NCBI RefSeq assembly: GCF_900116285.1
Contig: NZ_FPAJ01000003.1
Location: 1 to 64,000 of the forward strand
Source: Sulfitobacter marinus
Lineage (GTDB): Bacteria; Pseudomonadota; Alphaproteobacteria; Rhodobacterales; Rhodobacteraceae
Reading direction: 5' to 3'
Length of the DNA: 64,000 nt
A program made the position numbers and the translations under genes. Under the pieces are notes generated by a model. That model worked only from the letters and a program-made list of their open reading frames with translations, made no database searches and was not told the origin of the DNA. How positions within the stretch are numbered: position 1 is the stretch's first letter; every line of letters begins with the position of its first letter. This document shows, in pieces, positions 51,858 to 61,004 of this stretch.

Positions 51858-52318
51858 TCGAAAGGCCCACGTTAGAGACTGTTTGGGGTTGGCTAGACAC
51901 TGTGCCAGACCCCGAAATCCCTGTTATATCCCTGACCGATCTGGGGATTATCCGCGATGTCCAATGGCAGGATGATACGCTCGAGGTGACGGTAACGCCC
52001 ACCTATTCCGGCTGCCCCGCCACGACGATCATCAACCTTGATATCGAAACTGCCCTGCGTGGGCATGGGATCGAAAAATTGGCTCTAAAGCGGCAACTTT
52101 CGCCCGCTTGGACGTCGGATTGGATGACGGACAGCGGCCGCGCCAAGCTTGAAGGTTACGGGATTGCCCCGCCCCAACCCGCAGGCGGTCCGCAACATTG
52201 CCCCCGCTGCAAATCCACGCATGTGGAAAGGATCAGCCAGTTCGGATCGACCCCCTGCAAGGCGCAATGGCGCTGCACCGACTGTCTGGAACCCTTTGAT
52301 TATTTCAAGTGCATCTGA
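51851..52318 (+). CDS. paaD: PaaD, Fe-S/metal maturation factor of the epoxidase
   Basis: 155-residue protein: N-terminal MIP18/DUF59 domain (DPEIPVISLTDLGI, YSGCPAT), C-terminal zinc-ribbon-like CPRC and CTDC pairs (about 119-147). It is needed for an active epoxidase, presumably for iron assembly. ATG at 51851 overlaps paaC by 7 bases; longer starts lie inside paaC. paaE begins 3 bases after. Confidence 0.93.
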   Translation: MVVERPTLETVWGWLDTVPDPEIPVISLTDLGIIRDVQWQDDTLEVTVTPTYSGCPATTIINLDIETALRGHGIEKLALKRQLSPAWTSDWMTDSGRAKLEGYGIAPPQPAGGPQHCPRCKSTHVERISQFGSTPCKAQWRCTDCLEPFDYFKCI

Positions 52319-52321
52319 CCT

Positions 52322-53386
52322 ATGAACCAATTTCTCCCTTTATTAGTGACTGATATTCACCACACGATCCGCGATGCCGTGGTGCTGACACTTCGGCCCG
52401 AAGACCCCGGCGCATTTGATTTTACGCAAGGTCAATATCTGACATTCAAGCAGGATTTCGGCGACACCGAACTGCGCCGCAACTACTCCATCTGTGCGGG
52501 ATTAGATGATGGCGTGTTGCAGGTCGGGATCAAACGCGTCAATGGCGGCGCATTTTCGACCTTTGCCAATGAAACTCTCAAGGTTGGCGACACACTCCAC
52601 GCGATGCCGCCACAGGGTAAGTTCTTCACGAAATTAGAGCCTAATAAGGCCAAAAACTACCTTGGCTTTGCAGGCGGGTCGGGGATCACGCCGGTGTTGT
52701 CGATCCTGAAAACCGTGCTGATCCGCGAGCCGCAATCGACCTTTACGCTGGTCTATGCGAACCGCGCTGTGAACACGATCATGTTTCGCGAAGAGCTTGA
52801 AGACCTCAAAAACCGCTTTATGGGGCGGCTTAGCGTCATTCACATGCTGGAATCCGGTCAGGATATTGACCTTTTCACTGGCCGCATCGATCAAGCCAAA
52901 TGCGATGCCTTGTTCAAGACCTGGATCGACATCAAAAACATAGATACCGCATTTATCTGCGGGCCCGAACCGATGATGCTGGCCATCGCAGAAGCGTTGA
53001 AATCGCACGGTTTAGAGCCTGATCAAATCAAATTCGAGCTGTTCAGTGAAAGCCAGCAAGGGCGCCTGGCCAAGCAGGAAATGGCCAAGCGCAGCGAAGA
53101 TCAGGCGCTTACCCAAGTGACCGTGACCATCGACGGTGCCGCCCACAGTTTCACCATGAGCAAAGGCCAATCCGTGCTTGAGGCCGCGTTGGAGAACAAC
53201 CTTGATGCGCCGTTTGCCTGCAAGGCGGGCGTCTGTTCGACCTGCATGTGCAAGGTGATCGAGGGCGAGGTTGAGATGCTGTCGAACCACGCGTTGGAGG
53301 ATTACGAGGTGGAACGCGGCTATCGGTTGAGCTGCCAAAGTTATCCGGTCAGCGACAAACTCTCCATCGATTACGATCATCACTAA
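52322..53386 (+). CDS. paaE: Phenylacetyl-CoA 1,2-epoxidase reductase subunit
   Basis: 354-residue NADPH:ferredoxin-type reductase: FAD domain (RRNYSICAG), NAD(P) domain (GGSGITPVLSILK) and a C-terminal plant-type [2Fe-2S] domain with cysteines in ACKAGVCSTCMCK and a fourth in LSCQSYP. It passes electrons to PaaAC. Ten bases separate it from paaZ. Confidence 0.95.
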   Translation: MNQFLPLLVTDIHHTIRDAVVLTLRPEDPGAFDFTQGQYLTFKQDFGDTELRRNYSICAGLDDGVLQVGIKRVNGGAFSTFANETLKVGDTLHAMPPQGKFFTKLEPNKAKNYLGFAGGSGITPVLSILKTVLIREPQSTFTLVYANRAVNTIMFREELEDLKNRFMGRLSVIHMLESGQDIDLFTGRIDQAKCDALFKTWIDIKNIDTAFICGPEPMMLAIAEALKSHGLEPDQIKFELFSESQQGRLAKQEMAKRSEDQALTQVTVTIDGAAHSFTMSKGQSVLEAALENNLDAPFACKAGVCSTCMCKVIEGEVEMLSNHALEDYEVERGYRLSCQSYPVSDKLSIDYDHH

Positions 53387-53396
53387 GGAGCCTATC

Positions 53397-55421
53397 ATGC
53401 GCGATATTCAAAGCTTTGCCGCTGGTCAGTGGATCAATCCCGGGGCCGGTTCACGCAGCATCGCGAGCGCCATTACCGGTGAGGTGATCGCGCAGGCAGG
53501 TAATGATGCGCTGGATATTCAGGCGATGCTGGCCTACGCCCACGATGTTGGCGGCCCAGCGCTGCGCAAACTGACGTTTCACGACCGTGCTAAGATGCTC
53601 AAGGCGCTGGCTGGCTACCTAAAAGACCATAAACAGAGCCTATATGACCTGAGTTTCGACACTGGTGGCACCCAATCGGATCACATGATCGATGTGGATG
53701 GCGGTATCGGCACGATGCAGGTTTACGCCGCCAAGGGCCGCCGCGAGACGCCTGATGATCAGGTGTTTCTGGATGGTCCACCCGAACAATTGGGCCGTGC
53801 GGGTCAGTTTATGGGTCGGCATATCTGTACGCCGCTGCAAGGCGTCGCCGTCCATATCAACGCGTTCAACTTTCCGGTCTGGGGGATGCTGGAAAAGCTC
53901 GCCCCGACCCTGCTGGCCGGCGTTCCCGCCATCGTGAAACCAGCGACCGCGACCTGCTATGTGACCGAGGCGTGTTTTCGGCTGATGATCCAGTCCGGTA
54001 TCCTGCCCGATGGCGCGATCCAGCTGGTGACGGGCGGTTTGGGCGATATGCTGGATCATCTGGAGTGTCAGGATGTTGTCAGCTTTACCGGGTCGGCCCA
54101 AACAGCGAATAAATTGCGCAGTAATCCCGCATTGCTGGAACGATCTGTCAGGTTCGCATCCGAGCAAGATAGCCTGAATGCATCCGTGTTAGGGTCTGAT
54201 GCGGTGCCCGGAACGCCCGAGTTTGATCTGTTCGTGAAAGAGGTCCAGCGCGAGATTACCGCAAAGGCGGGGCAGAAATGTACGGCCATTCGCCGGATCA
54301 TGGTGCCGCAAGCGCATGTCGATGCGACAATCGCCGCGATCTCTGCACGGCTGGCCAAAGTCACCATCGGTGATCCACGGTTGGAAACCACGAAAATGGG
54401 CGCGTTAGTCTCACAATCTCAGCGCCGTGATGTGCTGAAAAGGGCCGCTTTGATCGGGGCAGAGGCCGAGCGCGTGTTTGGTGACCCGGATACCTTTGCC
54501 GTCGAGGGGGCCGACCGTGAAAAAGGGGCGTTTGTCCCGCCGATGCTGTTTCATTGCGCCGATCCTGACGCGGCGATCCGCGTCCACGATACCGAGGCGT
54601 TTGGCCCTGTCTCGACCATTATGCCCTACCGCGACACCGCCCATTCGATTGAGCTGCTGAACAAGGGCAAAGGGTCCTTGGTCGCCTCTGTCATCACCAA
54701 CGACGGTGACATCGCGCGGCAGATGGTGATGGGTGCGGGTGCGTTCCACGGGCGGCTTTACTTCAACAACCGCACCTCCATGGCCGAGGCGACAGGCCAT
54801 GGTGCCCCCTTGCCCCATATGGTGCACGGCGGGCCGGGCCGCGCGGGCGGTGGCGAAGAATTGGGCGGCATCCGTGGCGTCATGCATTACTTGCAGCGCA
54901 CCGCCATTCAGGGCAGCCCCGACATTCTGACCGCCATTGGCAAGCAATGGGTGCCGGGTGCCACCGAGATATCCGACCGCGATCACCCGTTCACGCGAGT
55001 CTTTGGCGATCTTGATCTGGGCGAGACGTTCAATTCCGCCAGCCGCACGATCACGCTGGAAGATATTGAAACCTTTGCGCATTTCACCGGTGACACGTTT
55101 TATGCCCACATGGACGAGGACGCCGCCAAGGCGAACCCGTTCTTTCCGGGTCGCGTGGCCCATGGCTATCTATTGCTAAGCTTTGCGGCGGGCCTGTTCG
55201 TGCAGCCCGATCCCGGTCCGGTCTTGGCGAACACCGGGTTGGACAACCTGCGCTTTATGGCCCCTGTTCAGGCGGGCGACAGCATCAAGGTCCGGCTTAG
55301 CGTCAAGGCAAAGACCCCTCGCAATGACGAATATGGTGAGGTACGCTGGCACGTGACCCTGGCCAATCAGGATGATGCCGCTGTGGCCGAATATGAACTG
55401 CTGACGATGAATGCTTACTGA
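53397..55421 (+). CDS. paaZ: Oxepin-CoA hydrolase / 3-oxo-5,6-dehydrosuberyl-CoA semialdehyde dehydrogenase
   Basis: 674-residue bifunctional enzyme. The N-terminal aldehyde dehydrogenase domain (about 1-525) has the catalytic cysteine in KAGQKCTAIRR; the C-terminal MaoC-type hydratase domain (about 535-674) has the DTFYAHMDEDAAK motif and FPGRVAHGYL. Ring opening and aldehyde oxidation are done in one chain, avoiding release of the reactive aldehyde. GGAG precedes the ATG by 7 bases. Its end overlaps paaX by 11 bases. Confidence 0.95.
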   Translation: MRDIQSFAAGQWINPGAGSRSIASAITGEVIAQAGNDALDIQAMLAYAHDVGGPALRKLTFHDRAKMLKALAGYLKDHKQSLYDLSFDTGGTQSDHMIDVDGGIGTMQVYAAKGRRETPDDQVFLDGPPEQLGRAGQFMGRHICTPLQGVAVHINAFNFPVWGMLEKLAPTLLAGVPAIVKPATATCYVTEACFRLMIQSGILPDGAIQLVTGGLGDMLDHLECQDVVSFTGSAQTANKLRSNPALLERSVRFASEQDSLNASVLGSDAVPGTPEFDLFVKEVQREITAKAGQKCTAIRRIMVPQAHVDATIAAISARLAKVTIGDPRLETTKMGALVSQSQRRDVLKRAALIGAEAERVFGDPDTFAVEGADREKGAFVPPMLFHCADPDAAIRVHDTEAFGPVSTIMPYRDTAHSIELLNKGKGSLVASVITNDGDIARQMVMGAGAFHGRLYFNNRTSMAEATGHGAPLPHMVHGGPGRAGGGEELGGIRGVMHYLQRTAIQGSPDILTAIGKQWVPGATEISDRDHPFTRVFGDLDLGETFNSASRTITLEDIETFAHFTGDTFYAHMDEDAAKANPFFPGRVAHGYLLLSFAAGLFVQPDPGPVLANTGLDNLRFMAPVQAGDSIKVRLSVKAKTPRNDEYGEVRWHVTLANQDDAAVAEYELLTMNAY

Positions 55422-56181
55422 TGATTTCGCCCACGCGGCCTCTGCGCTGAAAAAACTTGGCGGGCAGCGGGTCTGGTCCCTGATGATCAGCCTGTTCGGC
55501 GATCTTGCGCGGCGCGAGGGCGATGTGATCGACGGGCCTGTGTTATCCACAATCATGGCGGCGATGGATGTCCGGCCCGAGGCCGCGCGCGTCGCACTGC
55601 ACCGGCTGCGCAAGGACAACTGGATCGCGTCCGAAAAACAAGGGCGCATCAGCCTGCACAGCCTGACCCCCGATGGGCGCGCCCAAGCAGATGATGCAAG
55701 CGCGCGCATCTACACGCCCCCCGATGATCTGTGCCAGAACTGGCAAATGCTATTGCTGAAATCCGCAGATGCCGGCGGCCTTGATCTCGACGGTTTTACC
55801 CAAGTGGATGCCCGCGTTTTTGTCGGCCCGACAGATATCGCGACGCCCAAGGATGCTTATGTGACAGTCGGCGCAGATGCGCCCGCGTGGCTTCAGGCTG
55901 AGTTAGAGCCGCAAACCTTGACCGAAAGCTACACTCAGCTGCACACTGCCTTGGTACATGCGGTGCAACACCTGCCAGCCCCGGACGCGCTGACCCCGCT
56001 TGAAATCGCAACGCTGCGCTGTTTGATCGTGCATAACTGGCGGCGGCTGGCGTTGAAGCACCCGGCCTTGCCGAAACCCTTGATCCGCAAAGATTGGGTC
56101 GGGTTCAAAGCCCATGTTCTGGTCGCGGACCTGCTGGCGCGCTATCCACGGCCCGACCCGACACAGATCGCCACCGCTTAA
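55411..56181 (+). CDS. paaX: PaaX-family transcriptional repressor
   Basis: 256-residue regulator with an N-terminal winged helix (about 15-90, RVWSLMISLFGDLARREG, VALHRLRKDNW) and a PaaX-type effector domain. In E. coli PaaX represses paa genes until phenylacetyl-CoA binds. Here it is the last gene of the operon it probably controls, overlapping paaZ by 11 bases, so it would be self-limiting. Confidence 0.88.
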   Translation: MLTDDFAHAASALKKLGGQRVWSLMISLFGDLARREGDVIDGPVLSTIMAAMDVRPEAARVALHRLRKDNWIASEKQGRISLHSLTPDGRAQADDASARIYTPPDDLCQNWQMLLLKSADAGGLDLDGFTQVDARVFVGPTDIATPKDAYVTVGADAPAWLQAELEPQTLTESYTQLHTALVHAVQHLPAPDALTPLEIATLRCLIVHNWRRLALKHPALPKPLIRKDWVGFKAHVLVADLLARYPRPDPTQIATA

Positions 56182-56236
56182 CGGCCGCACAAAAGCGGAG
56201 CTTTCCCAACGCGCGCGAGAGCGGTATAGGGAACAC

Positions 56237-56851
56237 ATGAGACATAAAGTACACCAAAACGACCTGCCAGACGGCCTTGATCTGGGGGCTATCGTCGCCA
56301 TTGACTGCGAGACGATGGGCCTGCATCCGCACCGCGACCGCCTATGCGTTGTGCAGCTTTCCGGTGGCGATGGCCGTGCACATCTGGTGCAGATCGCCAA
56401 GGACCAAACCACCGCCCCAAACCTGTGCGCGCTGCTGGAAAACCCGGATGTGCTCAAGCTGTTTCACTTTGGCCGCTTTGACATTGCCGCAATGCTGAAC
56501 CGTTTCGGGGCCAAGGCCGCGCCCGTTTACTGCACCAAAATCGCCAGCCGCCTTGTGCGCACCTATACCGACCGTCACGGGCTGGCAAAGCTGTGTCAGG
56601 AATTGCTGAGCGTCGATATTTCCAAGCAACAGCAATCCAGCGATTGGGGCGCGGAAAAGCTGACCAATGCGCAGATTGATTATGCCGCGTCAGATGTTTT
56701 GCACCTGCACAAGCTGCGCGATGCGCTGAATGTGATGCTGCTGCGCGAAGACCGTATGGACATCGCGCAAGCGTGTTTTGATTTTCTTCCCACCCGTGCC
56801 CAACTAGATCTGGCAGGCTGGCCCGACACGGATATTTTTGCACACACATGA
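56237..56851 (+). CDS. Small ribonuclease D-like 3'-5' exonuclease
   Basis: 204-residue DEDD exonuclease: Exo I IDCETMGL (about 24-31), Exo II with HFGRFDIAAM, Exo III YAASDVLHL. It lacks the HRDC domains of full RNase D (about 375 residues), so it is the short form common in alphaproteobacteria. It likely trims RNA 3' ends. The ATG at 56237 follows AGGGAAC; the longer open frame overlaps paaX. Its stop overlaps kdsD by four bases. Confidence 0.85.
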   Translation: MRHKVHQNDLPDGLDLGAIVAIDCETMGLHPHRDRLCVVQLSGGDGRAHLVQIAKDQTTAPNLCALLENPDVLKLFHFGRFDIAAMLNRFGAKAAPVYCTKIASRLVRTYTDRHGLAKLCQELLSVDISKQQQSSDWGAEKLTNAQIDYAASDVLHLHKLRDALNVMLLREDRMDIAQACFDFLPTRAQLDLAGWPDTDIFAHT

Positions 56852-57810
56852 GCACACCATTCCTAGATACTGCCCGACGCGTGATCCGCACCGAGGCTGA
56901 CGCGCTGACGGCTTTGGCCGACAGTCTGGATGATCGATTCCGTCAGGCGATTGACCTGTTGGTTGCCACCCGTGGCCGTGTGATCGTCACCGGCATTGGC
57001 AAATCCGGCCACATCGCCAAGAAAATCGCCGCGACCTTGGCCAGCACGGGCACCCCTGCGCAATTCGTCCACCCCGCCGAGGCAAGCCACGGCGATCTGG
57101 GGATGATCACAGGCGATGATGTGGTTCTGGCGATATCTAATTCCGGCGAGGCCCCTGAGCTGGCCAACCTGATCGCCTATTCGCGGCGTTTTTCCATACC
57201 ATTGATCGGCATCACCAGCCGCGAGGGCAGCAGCCTTGGCGCGCAATGCGATGTGGTTTTGGTGCTGCCCCAACTGCCCGAGGCCTGCGGCACCGGCGTT
57301 GTGCCATCGACATCCACCACAATGACGCTGGCCATGGGCGATGCCGTTGCGATTGCGCTGATGGAAAACCGGTCGTTCACGGCCGAACATTTCCGCGAAT
57401 TTCATCCCGGCGGCAAATTGGGGGCGCGGCTTAGCCGTGTCGCCGACCTGATGCACACAGGCGATGCGCTACCTATGGTCAAAGACGATGCACCGATGTC
57501 TGACGCGTTGATGATGATGAGCGGTAAATCATTCGGCGTGGTCATCGTTACCGATGCTGCGGGTACCCTTGCCGGCATCATCACCAGTGGCGATTTGGGC
57601 CGTCATCTGGATGGGTTGATGTCCAAGACGACACGCGACGTCATGACGGCAACGCCGGTCACGATTGCACCTGATGCGCTGGCCGAAAAGGCCGTTGCCA
57701 TGATGAACGCGCGCAAGATCACCTGCCTGCTCGTCGTGGAACCCGATGGGCAGAATATTCCTGCGGGCCTGATCCACATTCACGACTGCCTGCGCGTCGG
57801 ATTGGGGTAA
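56848..57810 (+). CDS. kdsD: Arabinose-5-phosphate isomerase
   Basis: 320-residue enzyme that turns ribulose 5-phosphate into arabinose 5-phosphate, the first step to Kdo for lipid A/LPS. SIS domain (about 40-190: GIGKSGHIAKK, HPAEASHGDLGM) and two CBS domains (about 205-318). Shares ATGA with the exonuclease gene and is followed after 3 bases by lptC, linking Kdo supply with LPS transport. Confidence 0.94.
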   Translation: MSTPFLDTARRVIRTEADALTALADSLDDRFRQAIDLLVATRGRVIVTGIGKSGHIAKKIAATLASTGTPAQFVHPAEASHGDLGMITGDDVVLAISNSGEAPELANLIAYSRRFSIPLIGITSREGSSLGAQCDVVLVLPQLPEACGTGVVPSTSTTMTLAMGDAVAIALMENRSFTAEHFREFHPGGKLGARLSRVADLMHTGDALPMVKDDAPMSDALMMMSGKSFGVVIVTDAAGTLAGIITSGDLGRHLDGLMSKTTRDVMTATPVTIAPDALAEKAVAMMNARKITCLLVVEPDGQNIPAGLIHIHDCLRVGLG

Positions 57811-57813
57811 CCG

Positions 57814-58422
57814 ATGCAGGGGGACAGCTATACCAGAACGGTCTCCTTGCTAAAGGTACTGTTCCCGCTCATGGCCTTGGCTCTGCTTTCTACCCTGTTC
57901 CTGTTGTCGCGTGCCATTGACCCTGGCGAAGCGATCCAATTCGCAGAAAAAGAGATCCAGGACAGGCTGCGCGACAGACAGATTACCGCGCCGTTTTTTA
58001 CGGGATCTACGGCGCAAGGGGATGAACTAAGATTCTATGCCGATGTGCTGACCACGCCGGACGGCAAAATTGGTGCAAACAAAGCCACAAATATGCGCGC
58101 GACCATCAAGACCGTGCAGGGTACGACCTATCGCATTACTTCTGACAAAGCCGAGATCGACCTGGCGAAAAACCATGCCGAGCTTACCAGTAACGTTATT
58201 ATCATGACCTCGAACGGGTACAGGCTGACCAGCGATTTCATGACATCCGGCCTGTCGTCGCTTGATATCGAATCCCCCGGGCCTGTCTATGGCACCGCCC
58301 TCGAAGGCATACTCGAGGCCGGGTCGATGACCGCTTCACAACCACAAAACGGCGATAGTACCCATTTGTTTTTCACAAATCGGGTGAAGCTGATATATAA
58401 ACCGAAACCTCTAATAGAGTAA
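57814..58422 (+). CDS. lptC: LPS export system protein LptC
   Basis: 202-residue inner-membrane-anchored protein: single helix near 12-33, then periplasmic beta-jellyroll (Lpt/OstA fold). It receives LPS from LptBFG and passes it to LptA. AGGGGGACA forms part of the coding start; the ribosome site is weak. The lptA gene begins 5 bases after its stop. Confidence 0.88.
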   Translation: MQGDSYTRTVSLLKVLFPLMALALLSTLFLLSRAIDPGEAIQFAEKEIQDRLRDRQITAPFFTGSTAQGDELRFYADVLTTPDGKIGANKATNMRATIKTVQGTTYRITSDKAEIDLAKNHAELTSNVIIMTSNGYRLTSDFMTSGLSSLDIESPGPVYGTALEGILEAGSMTASQPQNGDSTHLFFTNRVKLIYKPKPLIE

Positions 58423-58427
58423 TCTGC

Positions 58428-58913
58428 GTGAAATACCTTCTGCTGCCGCTTTTATTATTATTCACTGCCGTATCGGTGGCGGCCCAAGGGGCCAATGTCG
58501 CCTTTGGGACGATTCGTCAGGATACCGGGCTTCCTGTTGAGATTACCTCGGACAATTTGTCGGTCGAGCAGGCAACAGACACGGCGATTTTCACGGGAGA
58601 TGTCTTGATCGCTCAGGGTGAAATGCGGCTTACGGCGCCGCGCGTTCTGGTCGTTTACCGTGCCGACGCCGAAGGGATCGAACGGCTTGAGGCGACCGGC
58701 GGCGTGACATTGGTATCCGGCCCGGATGTGGCCGAATCGGAACGTGCAGATTACCATATCGACAGCGGGACAATCCTGATGTCTGGTAATGTTTTACTGC
58801 TACAGGGGCGCAACGCGCTCAGCTCGGACAAGATGAACGTCAACCTTACGGACGGCACTGCGCAGATGACGGGCCGCGTTAAAACAATCTTGCAAACGGG
58901 TAGCGAAAACTGA
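58428..58913 (+). CDS. lptA: LPS transport periplasmic protein LptA
   Basis: 161-residue protein with signal peptide (about 1-18) and one OstA/LptA domain (VEITSDNLSVEQATDTAIFTG, then GGVTLVSGP). GTG start at 58428. It forms the periplasmic bridge for LPS. Its stop overlaps the lptB ATG by one base (TGATG). Confidence 0.9.
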   Translation: MKYLLLPLLLLFTAVSVAAQGANVAFGTIRQDTGLPVEITSDNLSVEQATDTAIFTGDVLIAQGEMRLTAPRVLVVYRADAEGIERLEATGGVTLVSGPDVAESERADYHIDSGTILMSGNVLLLQGRNALSSDKMNVNLTDGTAQMTGRVKTILQTGSEN

Positions 58914-59671
58914 TGCCAACGCCACCATTGACGATAGAACAGGGCGGCGGCGGGTTGCGTATCGAACATCTGCGCAAGTCCTATCGCAAGAAAACCGTGA
59001 TCCGCGATTTTTCGATGCATCTGGACCGGGGCGAGGTCGTGGCCCTGCTTGGCCCGAATGGATCAGGCAAGACGACAACCTTTTACGCGGTGGCCGGATT
59101 GGTCATGCCCGAAGGCGGTACCGTCACCCTCGACGGCAAAGATGTCACCACATTGCCCATGTATCGCCGCGCGCAGTTGGGCATCGGCTATCTTCCCCAA
59201 GAGATGAGCATTTTTCGCGGCCTGAACGTTCAGGACAATATCGCGGCCATTTTGGACATTTCAGTGCCAGACCTGCGCACGCGCCACGAGCGGCTGGAGG
59301 CTTTGCTATCGGAATTTTCCATCGAGCACCTGCGCCGCGCCCCCGCGCTGGCATTGTCCGGCGGTGAACGACGCCGTGTCGAGATCGCGCGTTGCCTTGC
59401 CGCCGATCCCAAATACCTGCTGCTTGATGAACCTTTTGCTGGGGTCGACCCGATTTCGGTTGATGATATCAGGCATCTGGTTGCTGATCTGAAAAAACGC
59501 GGAATCGGCGTGCTGATTACAGATCACAACGTGCGTGAAACCCTCGAAATCGTGGACCGCGCCTATATCCTGCACGAGGGCAAGGTTCTGATGTCTGGCA
59601 CCCCGTCTGAAGTCGTTCAGAACGAGAACGTGCGCCGCGTCTATCTGGGCGATAATTTCCGTATTTCTTAA
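58913..59671 (+). CDS. lptB: LPS export ABC transporter ATP-binding protein LptB
   Basis: 252-residue ABC ATPase: Walker A GPNGSGKTT (about 43-51), signature LSGGERRR, Walker B YLLLDEP, H-loop TDHNVRE. It powers LPS extraction with LptFG (not in window). The LptB hallmarks GYLPQEMSIFRGL and VQNENVRRVYLG are present. Confidence 0.95.
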   Translation: MPTPPLTIEQGGGGLRIEHLRKSYRKKTVIRDFSMHLDRGEVVALLGPNGSGKTTTFYAVAGLVMPEGGTVTLDGKDVTTLPMYRRAQLGIGYLPQEMSIFRGLNVQDNIAAILDISVPDLRTRHERLEALLSEFSIEHLRRAPALALSGGERRRVEIARCLAADPKYLLLDEPFAGVDPISVDDIRHLVADLKKRGIGVLITDHNVRETLEIVDRAYILHEGKVLMSGTPSEVVQNENVRRVYLGDNFRIS

Positions 59672-59922
59672 TCTTTGATGAAATTTCTAGGCTGATTTTT
59701 GCACAGTCACCTAGCAGATTCATTTGACAATCAGTGTCATTCGGGCGCTCAATAGGGGTATGGCGACACCACGTTCCATGTTTGTCCTATCTGACCCTTT
59801 CAATAAAGGGCCAATGGCATTCAATCTGAACGGATCGTCATTCACCCGCATCTGACCCCGCCCCACGCCGCAAATTTTGCGGTTTGTGACGCTGTTCAGA
59901 ACGATATGAATAAGGAGAGTAT
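59672..59922 (+). other. lptB-hpf intergenic region with promoter-like signal and hairpins
   Basis: 251 bases with no gene. A TTGACA (59724-59729) could be a -35 element, but no convincing -10 is seen at 17 bases. Two small perfect hairpins occur: CCCTTT-CAAT-AAAGGG (59795-59810) and CCGCAA-ATT-TTGCGG (59868-59882). The second may stop read-through from lptB or shape the hpf leader. rpoN, which lies here in E. coli, is absent. Confidence 0.4.
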
Positions 59923-60489
59923 ATGCGGTACCAAATCAGTGGCAAACAGATCGACATCGGCGACGCCCTGCAGACTCATGTGAAAACGGAACTGGGCGAA
60001 GCGGTTAAAAAATATGCAGAGCGCCCAACGGATGCGAATGTCATCTTTTCCAAGTCCGGCCATGAATTCGTTTGCGAGGCGACGGTACATCTGTCGACCG
60101 GGCTGACAGCGTCAGCCAAAGCTCATGCTACTGATATCTATGGATCTTTTGATTCCTGCGCAGCCAAAATGGAGAAGCAACTTCGGCGCTACAAGCGTCG
60201 GTTGAAAGATCACCACCGGGAGCGGCCGGAGCCTGTTGAACTTTTCGGCGCATCCTCGTATATCCTCGCCTCAGAAAGCGATTCAGATGCGCAGGAACCC
60301 GAGTCTCTCCAACCGATGATCATTGCCGAAATGCAGACCAAGATCGCAAACTTGTCTGTCGGAGAAGCCGTGATGCAGATGGAGATTTCAGGATCACCTG
60401 TCGTCGTGTTTCGCAAAGAGGGTAAAGAAGGCATAAACGTTGTCTACCGTCGTGATGACGGAAACATCGGCTGGATCGACCCGTCCTAA
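59923..60489 (+). CDS. hpf: Ribosome hibernation-promoting factor, long form
   Basis: 188-residue long HPF: N-terminal S30AE domain (about 1-105) that binds the 30S decoding site, a linker, and a C-terminal dimerisation domain (about 130-188, with ISGSPVVVFRK and NVVYRRDDGNIGWI) that pairs two ribosomes into 100S particles. The ribosome site AAGGAGAG is strong. ptsN follows after 43 bases. Confidence 0.95.
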   Translation: MRYQISGKQIDIGDALQTHVKTELGEAVKKYAERPTDANVIFSKSGHEFVCEATVHLSTGLTASAKAHATDIYGSFDSCAAKMEKQLRRYKRRLKDHHRERPEPVELFGASSYILASESDSDAQEPESLQPMIIAEMQTKIANLSVGEAVMQMEISGSPVVVFRKEGKEGINVVYRRDDGNIGWIDPS

Positions 60490-60532
60490 CACAACGGATC
60501 GCATGAAGGCGGCCCAGAACTGAGCGAGCAGA

Positions 60533-60997
60533 ATGAATTTTGCGACACTCCTAAAGCCGTCGGCTGTCAAAGTCCTGACGTCTGCATCAAGTAAGAAGCG
60601 CCTGCTCCATGATATTGGTGAGCTGGCGTTTCACGCCTATGGTTTGGATTCCGGTGCCGTGATCGAGGCGCTGCAGACACGCGAAGCCCTTGGCCCGACA
60701 GGTGTTGGGCATGGCGTTGCCCTGCCGCATGCGCGGCTGGAAGGGCTTGAATCCGTCTCGGGCGCATTCGTGTTGCTGGACAAACCGATCGATTTCAATG
60801 CTGTTGATCGCCAGCCGGTCGATATCGCCTTTGCGCTTTTCGCCCCCGAAAACGCCGGTGTTGAGCACCTCAAAGCCTTGGCGTTGGTATCGCGGACCCT
60901 GCGTGATCCGTCGGTCTGCTCAAAGCTGCGCGCCAACCCAGAGCCCGCCACACTTTATACCATTTTGACCGAATCGCAGGCCACGCAAGCCGCCTAG
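60533..60997 (+). CDS. ptsN: PTS IIA-like nitrogen-regulatory protein PtsN
   Basis: 154-residue EIIA-Ntr protein; phospho-acceptor H66 in GVALPHARLEGL. It is the last relay of the nitrogen PTS and regulates metabolism and potassium by protein contacts. Order hpf-ptsN is widely conserved. It converges with the sulfotransferase gene; only 7 bases separate the stops. Confidence 0.93.
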   Translation: MNFATLLKPSAVKVLTSASSKKRLLHDIGELAFHAYGLDSGAVIEALQTREALGPTGVGHGVALPHARLEGLESVSGAFVLLDKPIDFNAVDRQPVDIAFALFAPENAGVEHLKALALVSRTLRDPSVCSKLRANPEPATLYTILTESQATQAA

Positions 60998-61004
60998 ATC
61001 CGCG

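Noticed and set aside
59761-59785. Possible sigma-54 (-24/-12) promoter before hpf
   Set aside because: TGGCGAC is present but spacing and the TTGC half do not fit.
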